This document shows positions 26,040-34,284 of a stretch of 64,000 bases of DNA, in pieces. The DNA comes from Pseudomonas sp. ISL-84. Its GTDB lineage: Bacteria; Bacillota; Bacilli; Bacillales; Cytobacillaceae. Location: assembly GCA_018613035.1 (NCBI GenBank), contig JAGGRA010000009.1:92971-156970 (forward strand), read 5' to 3'. The translations under genes and the position numbers were made by a program. Below the pieces are notes generated by a model. That model worked only from the letters and a program-made list of their open reading frames with translations. It was not told the DNA's origin and made no database searches. Numbering within the stretch: position 1 is the first letter of the stretch; each line of letters starts with the position of its first letter.

Positions 26040-27002
26040 ATGAATTTAAACGAATTAGGCTTTCTTTGGTACTTACATTCAAGTTCAAATATGGTCAATG
26101 TTTTTTTGGGGAATCTTATTGAAACTGCTGAAGATCCTGATTTGAAAGATGTTTTAACTGAGATTAAAACACTTTCAACATTCCAGGAACAAGAGGCTTT
26201 GCAATTCTTAGCTGATAATGGATTAAATATTACACCGTTTTTTAGTGAAAATGATTTACATAGCCCCTCAGAAAAGATATTTTCTGATCAATTAATGATA
26301 GAAATTCTTAAGCATATTACCAGTAATGGACTGGGTGTACTTTCTTTTCAATATACAGATTTAACCGTCCCAAAGGTTAAGAGTTTTTTTAAAGAAATAC
26401 TCAATAAGATAATTCAAATTGACATTTCTATTTTAAATTTGCTGGAGCACAAAGGTTTACTGCAAAACAGGTCATTTTCATACAAAAATGCTGAAGACAG
26501 AGAAAGCAAGTTATTTAAAGTGGCATCAACCCAGCAGAGGCCGCTTAATGCTTTTGAATTAGCAAGTATGTTTGGTTCATTTCAATGTAATAATGTTGGT
26601 GTAGCTCTATGTACTGCTTTTTCGGATGTTGCAAAGGATAAAGATACAAAGGGTTTTTTGCAGGATGGGATCAAATTGTCATATCATCAAGTTGATGTTT
26701 TATCCGAAATATATAGAGATAACGGAGTTCCGACAACCACCGGATTAGAGGCTCACGTTCATAAGGTGAATAAATCCCCATTTTCAGATAAACTAATGGC
26801 TAACTTAATCATGTTCTTAAATCCCATCGGAATCGGCCATCTGCAAACTGCTGTGGTTTCCAGTTATAAAAAAAGTCACGTGAAAATACTGAAGGAATTA
26901 ATTGATCAGGTAGAAAGCTATTCAGAGAAGGGATTTAAGTTATTGGTAAGGAAAGATTGGCTTAATGAGCCGCCGGTAACCAATAGGTCAATTGATAGTT
27001 AA
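26040..27002 (+). CDS. DUF3231 family protein
   Basis: A 320-residue protein made of two similar all-helical halves, each starting with an acidic helix (NELGFLWYLHSSSNMVNVFL; LASMFGSFQCNNVGVALC) and each with a TFQEQEAL- or YHQVDVL-type segment. This matches the Bacillaceae DUF3231 family, which has a ferritin-like fold. The second half has GLEAHVHKVNKSPFSDKLM. The start has GGAGGGG upstream. Spore-related expression is common in the family, but its function is unknown. Confidence 0.75.
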   Translation: MNLNELGFLWYLHSSSNMVNVFLGNLIETAEDPDLKDVLTEIKTLSTFQEQEALQFLADNGLNITPFFSENDLHSPSEKIFSDQLMIEILKHITSNGLGVLSFQYTDLTVPKVKSFFKEILNKIIQIDISILNLLEHKGLLQNRSFSYKNAEDRESKLFKVASTQQRPLNAFELASMFGSFQCNNVGVALCTAFSDVAKDKDTKGFLQDGIKLSYHQVDVLSEIYRDNGVPTTTGLEAHVHKVNKSPFSDKLMANLIMFLNPIGIGHLQTAVVSSYKKSHVKILKELIDQVESYSEKGFKLLVRKDWLNEPPVTNRSIDS

Positions 27003-27056
27003 AACAAACAATCTAAAACATTCCCTGAAGATCATAAAAATGAGAGGGAGAACAAA

Positions 27057-27089
27057 AAGCCGATTTCATGATTATAGGTAAATCGGCTT
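27057..27089 (+). terminator. Hairpin after the DUF3231 gene
   Basis: AAGCCGATTT / AAATCGGCTT, 10 bp, 55 bases after the stop. It lacks a clean T run, so it is a probable terminator. Confidence 0.55.
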
Positions 27090-27214
27090 CTCAAAATAAT
27101 AAATTTAAAAATTTGTTGTTTTGAATTAGGAGTTCGATTTTTAATTTATCGCATGAATTCAGTTAACCTATTATAAGAAAGAATACCATTTGTCATTTGA
27201 TGAAAGGTCTAGCG

Positions 27215-27381
27215 GTTTATATTTCCCCTCTGCGGACCAGCCAGCAGAAATGTTGAATCAATCCGCTTTAATCGTAAGGTATCCAACTCCCGTTATAATT
27301 CAAGGAGAAACCTACAATTATTTCATCTTATGGGCAGACCAGGCGCATTTGAAGGAAATCGCTTCTAGTTTGACCTTTTAA
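27215..27381 (+). pseudogene. 3' fragment of the LysM/beta-propeller gene
   Basis: The final 52 or so codons (YFPSADQPAEMLNQSALIVR ... EIASSLTF-stop) match the C-terminus of the protein at 9181-11001 at about 90% nucleotide identity. No ribosome site and no upstream part. Together with the 5' fragment at 4012 it shows that this gene has been duplicated and broken at least once. A palindromic-repeat remnant follows at once. Confidence 0.85.
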
Positions 27382-27386
27382 TAGAA

Positions 27387-27415
27387 CATGGGGCTTGTCC
27401 ACTGGTTCGATAAGT
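27387..27415 (+). repeat. Partial palindromic repeat, copy 3
   Basis: CATGGGGCTTGTCCACTGGT followed by TCGATAAGTT, a diverged 5' half of the repeat seen at 4165 and 8764. It lies six bases after the stop of the LysM-gene 3' fragment. Confidence 0.55.
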
Positions 27416-27438
27416 TCCGAAGAAACGGAATGCAAAGT

Positions 27439-27470
27439 AAAAAGACCTTCCGAATCAAAGGTCTTTTACT
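27439..27470 (-). terminator. Terminator of the symporter gene
   Basis: AAAAGACCTT / AAGGTCTTTT hairpin with T runs on both sides, at the 3' end of the minus-strand symporter gene. Confidence 0.85.
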
Positions 27471-27482
27471 TCTTACACATAT

Positions 27483-28739
27483 TTATTTCGCTAATAGAGA
27501 TTCCTTCAGCCAATTTTTCCCCTCTACAAGACGGCTGACCATCATCGCTGAAACGGTGTTGCCGGCTGAGTTCAGCAGTGTTGCAGGAGCATCGATAATG
27601 GTACTGATAACCGCGATAATCGGAAGCACTTCCGGTGGGAAACCAAATACACTCAAGATAAGCATTTCGCCAATCATACCGCCACCAGGGATCGCACCCA
27701 TTACAGCTCCAACTAGAAAGGATACGGCCAGGATGCTCAGAATGCTTGTTATGCTCGTCATGTCTTTGCCAAACAAGCTGAACAAGAACACAATTTTAAA
27801 GACACCGCCAAGAACAGATCCATCTTTATGCGTGTTGGCTCCAAGCGGGATAATCGTTTCCGCAATATCCTGAGGAACACCCATCTTTCTTACAGCTGCA
27901 AGGTTGATTGGAATGCATGCTGCACTGGAACACGTCGCAATGGCACTGACAGAAGGCGTGATGGCATTTTTCCAAAATACTTTGACACCATCTTTCCCGC
28001 CAGCCGCAAAAGCATAAAGCGTGAAGAACCCAAAAAAGTAAATGAGCGTTAACACAAGATAAAGCACAAACACTCGTACATACCCGCCCAAAATCTGCGG
28101 CCCAAGCTCACCAATGATCGTGGCAAAATAACAGCCAAGCCCGATCGGAGCATAATACATCACAAAGCCGACAATCTTCATCATTACGGCTGAACCGGAT
28201 GACAGCAGGTTAGCAATCGGCTTTCCTTTCTCTCCAGCCATCGCCGTACCCAATCCAAATAAAATCGAAAAGACAATCAGCTGCAGCATGTTATTCTTCG
28301 AGAACAGCATCTGGAAATCAGGTACCGTAAACGCCTGAACAAGCTGCCCAAGGAATGTAACCTCTTCAGCCTCCGGATCCACTGTGGCATCCGTCATAAT
28401 GCTTTTAATGGAGGAAATATCCGCATCCTTAAGCGGTTCGAAAATCGAAATCCCGATAAATCCCAAAATGGCAGAAATCACAGCCGTAATGAAAAAGACT
28501 GTAAACATCCCGCCCATAATCTTTCCTAACCTCTTCATCCCGCCCATATTCGCAAGGCTCGAAGCAATGCTAAAGAAGACAAGCGGCACAATAATCATAA
28601 ACAATAAATTTAAGAATAAATCCCCAAAAGGCTTCACGACCGCTGTCTTTGGCCCAAAGACGACGCCGGCTACTCCGCCAATTAAAATCGAAACAAGCAG
28701 GAATATCGTTAGCTTGTAATTTGATAGAACTTTCTTCAT
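27483..28739 (-). CDS. Dicarboxylate/amino acid:cation symporter (DAACS)
   Basis: A 418-residue transporter of the GltP/DctA fold. It has family hallmarks FLNLLFMIIVPLVFFSIASS (helix 2), the HP1 serine-rich loop SVSAIATCSSAACIPINL, a helix-7 NTHKDGS segment replacing the usual NMDGT, and HP2 AIPGGGMIGEMLIL. It takes up glutamate, aspartate, succinate-type dicarboxylates or serine/threonine with Na+ or H+. The altered helix-7 motif suggests a different cation or substrate preference than GltP, but this is inference. It is monocistronic with a terminator. Confidence 0.9.
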   Translation of the reverse strand: MKKVLSNYKLTIFLLVSILIGGVAGVVFGPKTAVVKPFGDLFLNLLFMIIVPLVFFSIASSLANMGGMKRLGKIMGGMFTVFFITAVISAILGFIGISIFEPLKDADISSIKSIMTDATVDPEAEEVTFLGQLVQAFTVPDFQMLFSKNNMLQLIVFSILFGLGTAMAGEKGKPIANLLSSGSAVMMKIVGFVMYYAPIGLGCYFATIIGELGPQILGGYVRVFVLYLVLTLIYFFGFFTLYAFAAGGKDGVKVFWKNAITPSVSAIATCSSAACIPINLAAVRKMGVPQDIAETIIPLGANTHKDGSVLGGVFKIVFLFSLFGKDMTSITSILSILAVSFLVGAVMGAIPGGGMIGEMLILSVFGFPPEVLPIIAVISTIIDAPATLLNSAGNTVSAMMVSRLVEGKNWLKESLLAK

Positions 28740-28917
28740 GATGTCTCACCTTTCTTTGGTTTCGAAAGTTTTATTATATAACTAAAGAGGTGAGGAGAAG
28801 AAGGTGAAGATGATAATTCTTTATATTCTGTCTGTTTGGTGAAGGGAGGATGTATTACAATATTGAGGTGAAGAGCACAACTTCTTCCTTTATTCAAGGG
28901 AATAGGAGGAGAATACA

Positions 28918-29199
28918 ATTAGCAAACAACGTTGTCTGGTATGTTTTCAGATTAAAAGTTCAGCAGAATTCTCTATGGGAAAAAAAGAGACTTGTGATGC
29001 GTGCATAAATCGCAGCACCATGAAAAAACGGCTGAAATATTCAACTAAGAAAAAGAGAACCGAGGTCTGCTCACAGTGCGCGAAAAAAGTTCAGGCTGTA
29101 AACGAGGACGGATGGTGCCAGATGTGTGTGAAGGAACGCGAGAATGCTCTCAAAGTGTCAACCAATAATTCAGCTTATATATCAGTTTATGGGAAGTGA
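28918..29199 (+). CDS. Double zinc-ribbon protein, probable ATT start
   Basis: A 93-residue protein with four CxxC knuckles: CLVC, CDAC, CSQC and CQMC, enough for two zinc ribbons. The first ATG in frame (28975) would drop the first knuckle and has no ribosome site. AGGAGG (28904-28909) sits exactly eight bases before an in-frame ATT (28918), and no ATG/GTG/TTG lies between the upstream stop (28903) and it. So initiation at ATT is likely. It is followed seven bases later by the TPR-protein gene, probably one operon. A DNA, RNA or protein adaptor role is possible. Confidence 0.65.
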   Translation: MSKQRCLVCFQIKSSAEFSMGKKETCDACINRSTMKKRLKYSTKKKRTEVCSQCAKKVQAVNEDGWCQMCVKERENALKVSTNNSAYISVYGK

Positions 29200-29206
29200 G
29201 CTAAGA

Positions 29207-30265
29207 ATGAGATTAAAAGACTTAACTCTTGAAGAACTTGAGGACTATGAACAAGAATTGCATGAAAACGGAGAAAAGAGTAATTACGGTTATTACGCTA
29301 AACTAGTAAATGTCTATGAAGAGATGTATAAAAGGTTGGTTCCCCTAGTAAGAAAAGATCGAGCCATGCACGAATATTCGCTGAAGTATACAAAAAAACT
29401 GCTTGTTTCCTATCTGATTAAATACGGTACATATTTAAAGATGAACAACTTTAAGGATGATCGAGATGCTATTTCATCTATAAGAAAAGCACTAAGTTAT
29501 GAGAAAAATATTCCCATTGCCTATTATAGATTAGGATTTTTATCTTATAAGCAAAGTGATTACAACCAAGCAGTACGCTATTTTCAAGAAGCATTGAATT
29601 ATCATAAATTCGGGGATAATCCAACCTTTAGTCTAAATCAGCAGCAGGAATTTCATGCTCATATGTATCTGGCAAATAGTGCATTATATGTGGCAAGTTC
29701 AACTTATGAAGCGATGGATGAGCTTTCATACACGTCAGCAGACCAGCTGCCTAATCTATCACTTTCACCCTTATATGAAACTTTATCGGATAATGAGCAG
29801 TTTTTGCAAAATCATGCCTTTTATAAAATAACAAAAGGACATATTGAGACCTGTTCGAAAGATGCCTGCGAAGAACTTGCAGAAAATGGGGAAAAGAATG
29901 TGCTTGTTGTTTATTTTAATGACCGCGAAAATATCCTTTTCTTTAATGGAGAAGAGGCCATTATTACCCCAGGGCAGGCAAATATGATCAGGCATTTTCT
30001 GCTGTCCTCCAATGAAGAAAATCCATCCACTAGAATGACGATGAAGGACTTTTTTGGAAAGACTGGGACTGACGGAGAAGTTAAGAAGAATACCTTCATT
30101 AAATCAATAGAACGTCTTAGAGCTCGTATGAAAACATTAGATATGCCTGACATTATCGATGTTAAACAGTATAGGGGAGAAACAGCTTATTATTTCAACG
30201 AAACGGTTCAATATATTGTTCTGTTCAGAGTTGATGACGCTTTTGCGAACGACTATGTAAGCTGA
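29207..30265 (+). CDS. TPR-repeat protein with a conserved C-terminal domain
   Basis: A 352-residue soluble protein. The N-terminal third is helical and contains at least one clear TPR unit (IPIAYYRLGFLSYKQSDYNQAVRYFQEAL, about 105-133, a longer stretch than one motif). The C-terminal 150 residues (from about 215) contain a strand-rich start (VLVVYFNDRENILFFNGEEA) and helices FIKSIERLRARMKTLDMPDI, which could be a winged-helix-like output domain. The start MRLKDLTLEELEDYE is chosen for its position after GAAGTGAG; ATG 29189 is possible. A 5'-truncated copy exists at 4230-4738. The family is not recognised. Confidence 0.75.
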   Translation: MRLKDLTLEELEDYEQELHENGEKSNYGYYAKLVNVYEEMYKRLVPLVRKDRAMHEYSLKYTKKLLVSYLIKYGTYLKMNNFKDDRDAISSIRKALSYEKNIPIAYYRLGFLSYKQSDYNQAVRYFQEALNYHKFGDNPTFSLNQQQEFHAHMYLANSALYVASSTYEAMDELSYTSADQLPNLSLSPLYETLSDNEQFLQNHAFYKITKGHIETCSKDACEELAENGEKNVLVVYFNDRENILFFNGEEAIITPGQANMIRHFLLSSNEENPSTRMTMKDFFGKTGTDGEVKKNTFIKSIERLRARMKTLDMPDIIDVKQYRGETAYYFNETVQYIVLFRVDDAFANDYVS

Positions 30266-30289
30266 TGACAGGGCTGTCATCGCCTTTTT
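30264..30289 (+). terminator. Terminator of the TPR-protein operon
   Basis: GATGACAG-GG-CTGTCATC followed by GCC and five T, overlapping the stop codon. Confidence 0.75.
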
Positions 30290-30330
30290 GTGATAATAAA
30301 GCTACATTCACGAAAGGGAGATGATGTTAA

Positions 30331-30912
30331 ATGAGAAGCTGGAATACATTATTCATTCGTCAAGGATTTGCTGTGAGGGAGTACTCGGAAAATGAGTTTG
30401 ATCTCTTTCATGAAACCGAAGAAAATATTGAGTTTTTAATGGAGTGCCTTCAAAAAGCAGGTGCAGACTTCACACGTCAGCATTTTTTTCTTACTATTCA
30501 CTCTGAGCCTGTTACTGAAAAAGAATGGCTAGCAGCAGCTGATTTTCCTCATAGAGGGTATGGAGAAGGGCTTTGGTTCCATGCTGAAAAAGAAGAGCCG
30601 AAAGTCAGGGAATTGGATCTATATATCAGCGGCTTGGTCCGACAATTAAATCGTCTAGAATTATTTACTATGGGAAGCTGCGATGGCCATGAAAAAAGAT
30701 ATGCTTCCATCCAATTTCGCCCTGGTGTATCTATGGATAAAGCAGCAAAACTTTTCAGCATCATTTCTGATAAAAAAGTCAGAGTCAGAAACCAGCGATT
30801 GATTCTGCCACATTCCAGAGAGGAACTTTTAGAATTAGCTGAAAAAGCCTTGAAAATAGATGCAGCCACCTTGGAACTGGAAACGAGAAATCGACAAACA
30901 GCTGTTTTTTGA
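30331..30912 (+). CDS. Hypothetical protein co-transcribed with an M20-like peptidase
   Basis: A 193-residue soluble protein beginning MRSWNTLFIRQGFAVREYSE. It contains a conserved-looking FTMGSCDGHEKRYASIQFRPG, a possible metal or phosphate binding loop, about residues 111-131. It ends over the first 53 bases of the peptidase gene. The family is unrecognised. The operon with a metallopeptidase suggests a shared role in peptide or amino-acid turnover, which is inference. Confidence 0.65.
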   Translation: MRSWNTLFIRQGFAVREYSENEFDLFHETEENIEFLMECLQKAGADFTRQHFFLTIHSEPVTEKEWLAAADFPHRGYGEGLWFHAEKEEPKVRELDLYISGLVRQLNRLELFTMGSCDGHEKRYASIQFRPGVSMDKAAKLFSIISDKKVRVRNQRLILPHSREELLELAEKALKIDAATLELETRNRQTAVF

Positions 30913-31696
30913 CCAGCTGGAGGAACTCCTTAACATCAACGGAGAAAGCGGAAACGAGGGCAAAATCCGAAATCATGCAGAAAAGATTCTTGCTCCGCTA
31001 GTTGATCATCTAACTTTTGACAGCAAAGGCAACATCCTGGCTCAAAAACGCTATCGAGGCGGCAACGGACCGACTATTCTATTAAATGCCCATTTGGATA
31101 CTGTACTTCCCATCGATCCAGGCAGAACAATATTAAAAGAAAAAAACTTCTGGACCAGCAGCTCCGGGATTCTTGGTGCAGATGACCGTGCGGGTGTAGC
31201 GGTATTGCTGCAAATGGCCAAAAACTTGGAAAAAAGCAGATTCAGCGGTACTGTAAAATTCATTTTAACCGTTGAAGAAGAAATAGGACTAGTGGGAGCT
31301 CAGCATGTTGATGATTACTTCCTCAGGGACGTAGATGCTGCTATTGTCCTTGATCGCCGCGGCACTGGTGATATCGTAGTCTCATGTGGTGGCTTCATTC
31401 CGTTCTGCGATGAAAAATATGGCCAGTTTATTAAGTCTACAGCAATAAAGGCAGGTTTAACGAACTGGAAATGCACGAATGGCGGAAGCAGTGACACTAG
31501 GGTTTGGGCTTCACTTGGGATACAGAGTGTTAATTTATCTGTTGGTTATTTTAATGAGCACACCAGTGATGAGATGCTGGATGTGGAGGGTTGTTATAAT
31601 ACGGTGAAGCTGGTGGACGCGGTTTTTGAGAGGGCACGGGAGCTGAGGAGAGCTTTGAGAGGAAGGGAAAGAATTAAATTGCATTTTGCTAACTAA
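30860..31696 (+). CDS. M20/M42-like zinc metallopeptidase, short form
   Basis: A 278-residue peptidase. Metal-site motifs in order: LLNAHLDTV (His, Asp), GILGADDRAGVAVLL (bridging Asp), TVEEEIGLVGAQ (catalytic Glu-Glu), VLDRRG (Asp) and FNEHTSDE (His). This is the classic order for M20/M42 di-zinc aminopeptidases, but the protein is about 100 residues shorter than usual, with the lid/dimerisation domain reduced. The ATG at 30860 overlaps the previous gene by 53 bases in another frame; no other ATG/GTG/TTG start is available. Its last 90 or so bases are duplicated at 33925-34020. Confidence 0.75.
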   Translation: MQPPWNWKREIDKQLFFDQLEELLNINGESGNEGKIRNHAEKILAPLVDHLTFDSKGNILAQKRYRGGNGPTILLNAHLDTVLPIDPGRTILKEKNFWTSSSGILGADDRAGVAVLLQMAKNLEKSRFSGTVKFILTVEEEIGLVGAQHVDDYFLRDVDAAIVLDRRGTGDIVVSCGGFIPFCDEKYGQFIKSTAIKAGLTNWKCTNGGSSDTRVWASLGIQSVNLSVGYFNEHTSDEMLDVEGCYNTVKLVDAVFERARELRRALRGRERIKLHFAN

Positions 31697-31869
31697 TTAT
31701 TGGTTTCTCTAGACTAGGAAATTAGGGGCCGGTTCGCGTGTTTATACTCTGAAAGAGAAACATGAGAACTGTCCCTGTCTTTCACTAGAATGTTTAATTC
31801 TTAGCCAATAATCAAAAAGGAAAAATTGAGAAGCTTTTTAGAAGAATTTGTTCCTGAATTTCTAGTATA

Positions 31870-32610
31870 AGTAAAGCAACAAAAAGCTTCCGATTGATTC
31901 AGGAACAAATGACCGAAATGCAATGGGACGAAGCTACATATATAGAAAAAAATGAAAACGTCGATTGGAATATACGGCAAAAGCAATTTTTGGATGAGGT
32001 ACAAGTTGGGGATAAGGTGTTCATTTGGAGATCAGATGGTGGCAATAAAAACACTGGAGGTGTTATTGCCTTTAGTGAAATTGTAACCGAGCCATACGAG
32101 GATAATGAAAAATAGAGATGTCAATCTGATCTTGACTACTGTTAGTGATGCTAACGAAACCTTACTTTTAGAGTTAAACATAAAAGAACATGAATTAGAA
32201 TTTGTTAACAAGCTAAACTCTCTACAAGAGGAGAAAGGTGATACGACCGTTAATTTCTTACGTATTAAAGATCAAGATAGGAGCAGCTTTAAAATTCTTT
32301 TATCAACAAGTCCTACGAAAGGAAAATGAGTTTTATATAACTGTTCATACTTTCTCGTAGCCCTATGAAACGTTTATGTATAGAAACTATATGGAAGTTT
32401 ATAGAGTTCTAAATGAAATCAAATGTGAGAAATCAGTTGAAGATTTAGAATTTAAAGGTTTTAGAATGTAATCCTTTACGGAACTGATGAAGAACCATAT
32501 CTAATTAAAGAATATTATATTGTTGCAGTTAAGGCACAGTTTTACTGTAGAATAGGTAATAGTTCCACCAGAAATCACAACTGCCGTGGTAATCAGGTGG
32601 AGCTATTTTT
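31870..32610 (+). pseudogene. Decayed EVE-domain (PUA-like) gene
   Basis: Codons at about 31894-32115 read DWNIRQKQFLDEV-QVGDKVFIWRSDGG...GGVIAFSEIVTEP, a good match to the N-terminal core of EVE domains, which bind modified bases and often accompany restriction systems. The frame stops at 32115, and the continuation (VNLILTTVSDANETLLLEL) is in another frame from 32105, stopping at 32329. Further short open pieces follow to about 32600. No proper start or ribosome site is visible. So it is a frameshifted, truncated remnant close to the defense island. Two short peptides could still be expressed but this is doubtful. Confidence 0.5.
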
Positions 32611-32611
32611 C
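32556..32611 (+). terminator. Stem-loop ending the decayed EVE locus
   Basis: AGTTCCACC...GGTGGAGCT followed by ATTTTTC, with an inner possible pairing. It is consistent with a surviving terminator. Confidence 0.5.
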
Positions 32612-33035
32612 TTAAAGCAACTAAATAATATGTTAAGGATGATTTTATACCGCAAAGTCAAACCGCTGTAATTTTCTTTCTCATGCTCATCTTTTGTATA
32701 TTTAAAACTCGTTTATTACAGCCACAAGAATGTACCATCTCTGCCATACTTTTTACCAGCTGTTGCCACGAATTTTACCAATTGCCGCCAATGCGTTGAC
32801 CAATAGTAAAACATCAAGGGTTTGAAGTGAAAAAGCCTATTCTTTCGTATTTTACAGTGGAATTAGTCGTATGGTTTTCGCATTGCGCCCGATTCTGGAG
32901 TTTCATTTGCTATTGAATAGTATGGTTGTACAGCGCAGCAACCCACTTCATATTTTTGTCACTAACTTGAATCCACTAAAAACCATCCAACATTTATAAC
33001 AGAATTTTTAGTAAGTATAAATAAGATATAAGAGT
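32612..33035. other. Intergenic region, nothing recognised
   Basis: About 420 bases without a supportable gene on either strand. On the minus strand a short protein-like stretch (WSTHWRQLVKFVATAGKKYG) is flanked by stops and may be another remnant. Confidence 0.35.
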
Positions 33036-33227
33036 CTACTTTTTGGGCTGATCAAGTGCTTGGTAAGCTACCTGATACTTTCCTCCATCTGTAACTTCTG
33101 AATGGTACAAGGCCTTGAGGGCATTGTTTTTTTCAAGACCATGTTCAGCCTTCAGTTCTTTAAAGCGTGTATGCAGTTCTTTATTTTCCTTAATTAGTTG
33201 TTGCATTTGCGATTTTAAATACTTCAA
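33036..33227 (-). CDS. Small coiled-coil protein
   Basis: A 63-residue protein, MKYLKSQMQQLIKENKELHT..., highly charged with heptad-like Leu/Lys/Glu spacing over residues 1-35. TTG start at 33227 with AAGGAG nine bases upstream. It lies 35 bases after the YqxD/YaiI-family gene and is probably co-transcribed. The family is unrecognised. Confidence 0.55.
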   Translation of the reverse strand: MKYLKSQMQQLIKENKELHTRFKELKAEHGLEKNNALKALYHSEVTDGGKYQVAYQALDQPKK

Positions 33228-33262
33228 AATATTTATCTCCTTTCTGAATCTCTGAGTTTAGC

Positions 33263-33709
33263 CTAATTTTTAATAGAAATAACCTGTTTAAAAAGATCCC
33301 TAAATTGCTCCCGGTCTTCTGCTGTAAAAGGCTTTGGTCCCTTTGTTCGCTGTCCGCTTTTTCTAGCCATTGCACTTAAATAACGTGTTTGTAATAATTG
33401 GTCAATATTTTCATTTGTATATCTAAATCCTTTATGGTGGAGTACGATAATTCCTTTTGCTAAACCTAGTGACGCAAGACCATAATCTTGCGTCACGATA
33501 ATATCTCCTTTTTCCACTAACTTCACAATCCGATAATCTGCAGCATCTGCTCCAGAATCAACATAAATGTTTTTCACTCCGGATGGCTGTTTTGCATTAG
33601 AAAAATGAGAAAAGCTTGTAACAAGGATAACCGGAATTTCAAAATTCCTTGCTTCAGAAATAATAATATCTTTCACCGGACAAGCATCTGCATCCACATA
33701 AATTTTCAT
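33263..33709 (-). CDS. YaiI/YqxD family protein (DUF188, PIN-like)
   Basis: A 148-residue protein starting [20 protein letters not shown], the signature of the DUF188 family. It has the second acidic motif [15 protein letters not shown] and the third [15 protein letters not shown]. The acidic residues resemble a PIN-like nuclease site. It is widespread, its physiological role is unknown, and its length is typical. It is first in a two-gene unit with the coiled-coil ORF. Confidence 0.92.
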   Translation of the reverse strand: MKIYVDADACPVKDIIISEARNFEIPVILVTSFSHFSNAKQPSGVKNIYVDSGADAADYRIVKLVEKGDIIVTQDYGLASLGLAKGIIVLHHKGFRYTNENIDQLLQTRYLSAMARKSGQRTKGPKPFTAEDREQFRDLFKQVISIKN

Positions 33710-33898
33710 CTTTCCCCTCCTGTTAAGAAGTTCGACTTACTATTTAACTTAACCTTTTTCAACTATAAAAGGGACTGGTGACTTTTGTTTAAAAATAATC
33801 AAGAGTTCTTCCTTTGGCTGTATTTTTCTTTCCTCATATTATACTTTATAGAATTGTGTTGGCAAATGGTGGTTCAATTGCCCACAAAATAGTTTAGT

Positions 33899-34020
33899 GA
33901 GGGGACAGGCCCCTTTTCCCTGTACGGTGAAGCTGGTGGAGGCGATATTTGAGAGGGCACGGGAGCTGAGGAGAACTTTGACAGGAAGGGAAAAAGATAA
34001 ATTGCATTTTGCTAACTAAT
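33899..34020 (+). pseudogene. Palindrome plus 3' fragment of the M20-like peptidase gene
   Basis: GGGGACAGGCCCC (33901-33913) is followed after about 12 bases by about 95 bases that match the last codons and the stop region of the peptidase gene at 31600-31700 (TGAAGCTGGTGGA, GCATTTTGCTAACTAATTAT). There is no upstream coding part. This is a third case of a truncated gene duplicate attached to this repeat type. Confidence 0.75.
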
Positions 34021-34078
34021 TATCTCTAAACTAGTAAAAGAAAATTAAAACTTCATTCCAAATCAAGTATGTTCATAG

Positions 34079-34111
34079 AAAAAGAAACTGTGTATACTGC
34101 AGTTTCTTTTT
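34079..34111 (+). terminator. Hairpin before the defense island
   Basis: AAAAAGAAACTG / CAGTTTCTTTTT with T run. It probably insulates the following operon from upstream read-through. Confidence 0.7.
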
Positions 34112-34241
34112 CTATTTAAATACCCCTATAAAAAATTTGATCGGGCTCGAAATTATAATATCATTGAGATTGAAATTTTTATTTTTTTATATTGTAAATA
34201 TCAGTAAATACCTATTGCTACCTATTTATATGTTGAATTTT

Positions 34242-34267
34242 TGTTATAATTGTTACAAACCTTGTAA
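34242..34267 (+). promoter_or_regulatory. Extended -10 promoter and palindrome before the MZA-type operon
   Basis: TGTTATAAT (extended -10, TATAAT at 34245-34250) is followed at once by TTACAAaccTTGTAA (34253-34267), a perfect 6-3-6 palindrome covering the expected start of transcription. No good -35 was seen. The palindrome is a candidate operator. Confidence 0.5.
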
Positions 34268-34284
34268 TGAAACGGAGTAATAGT

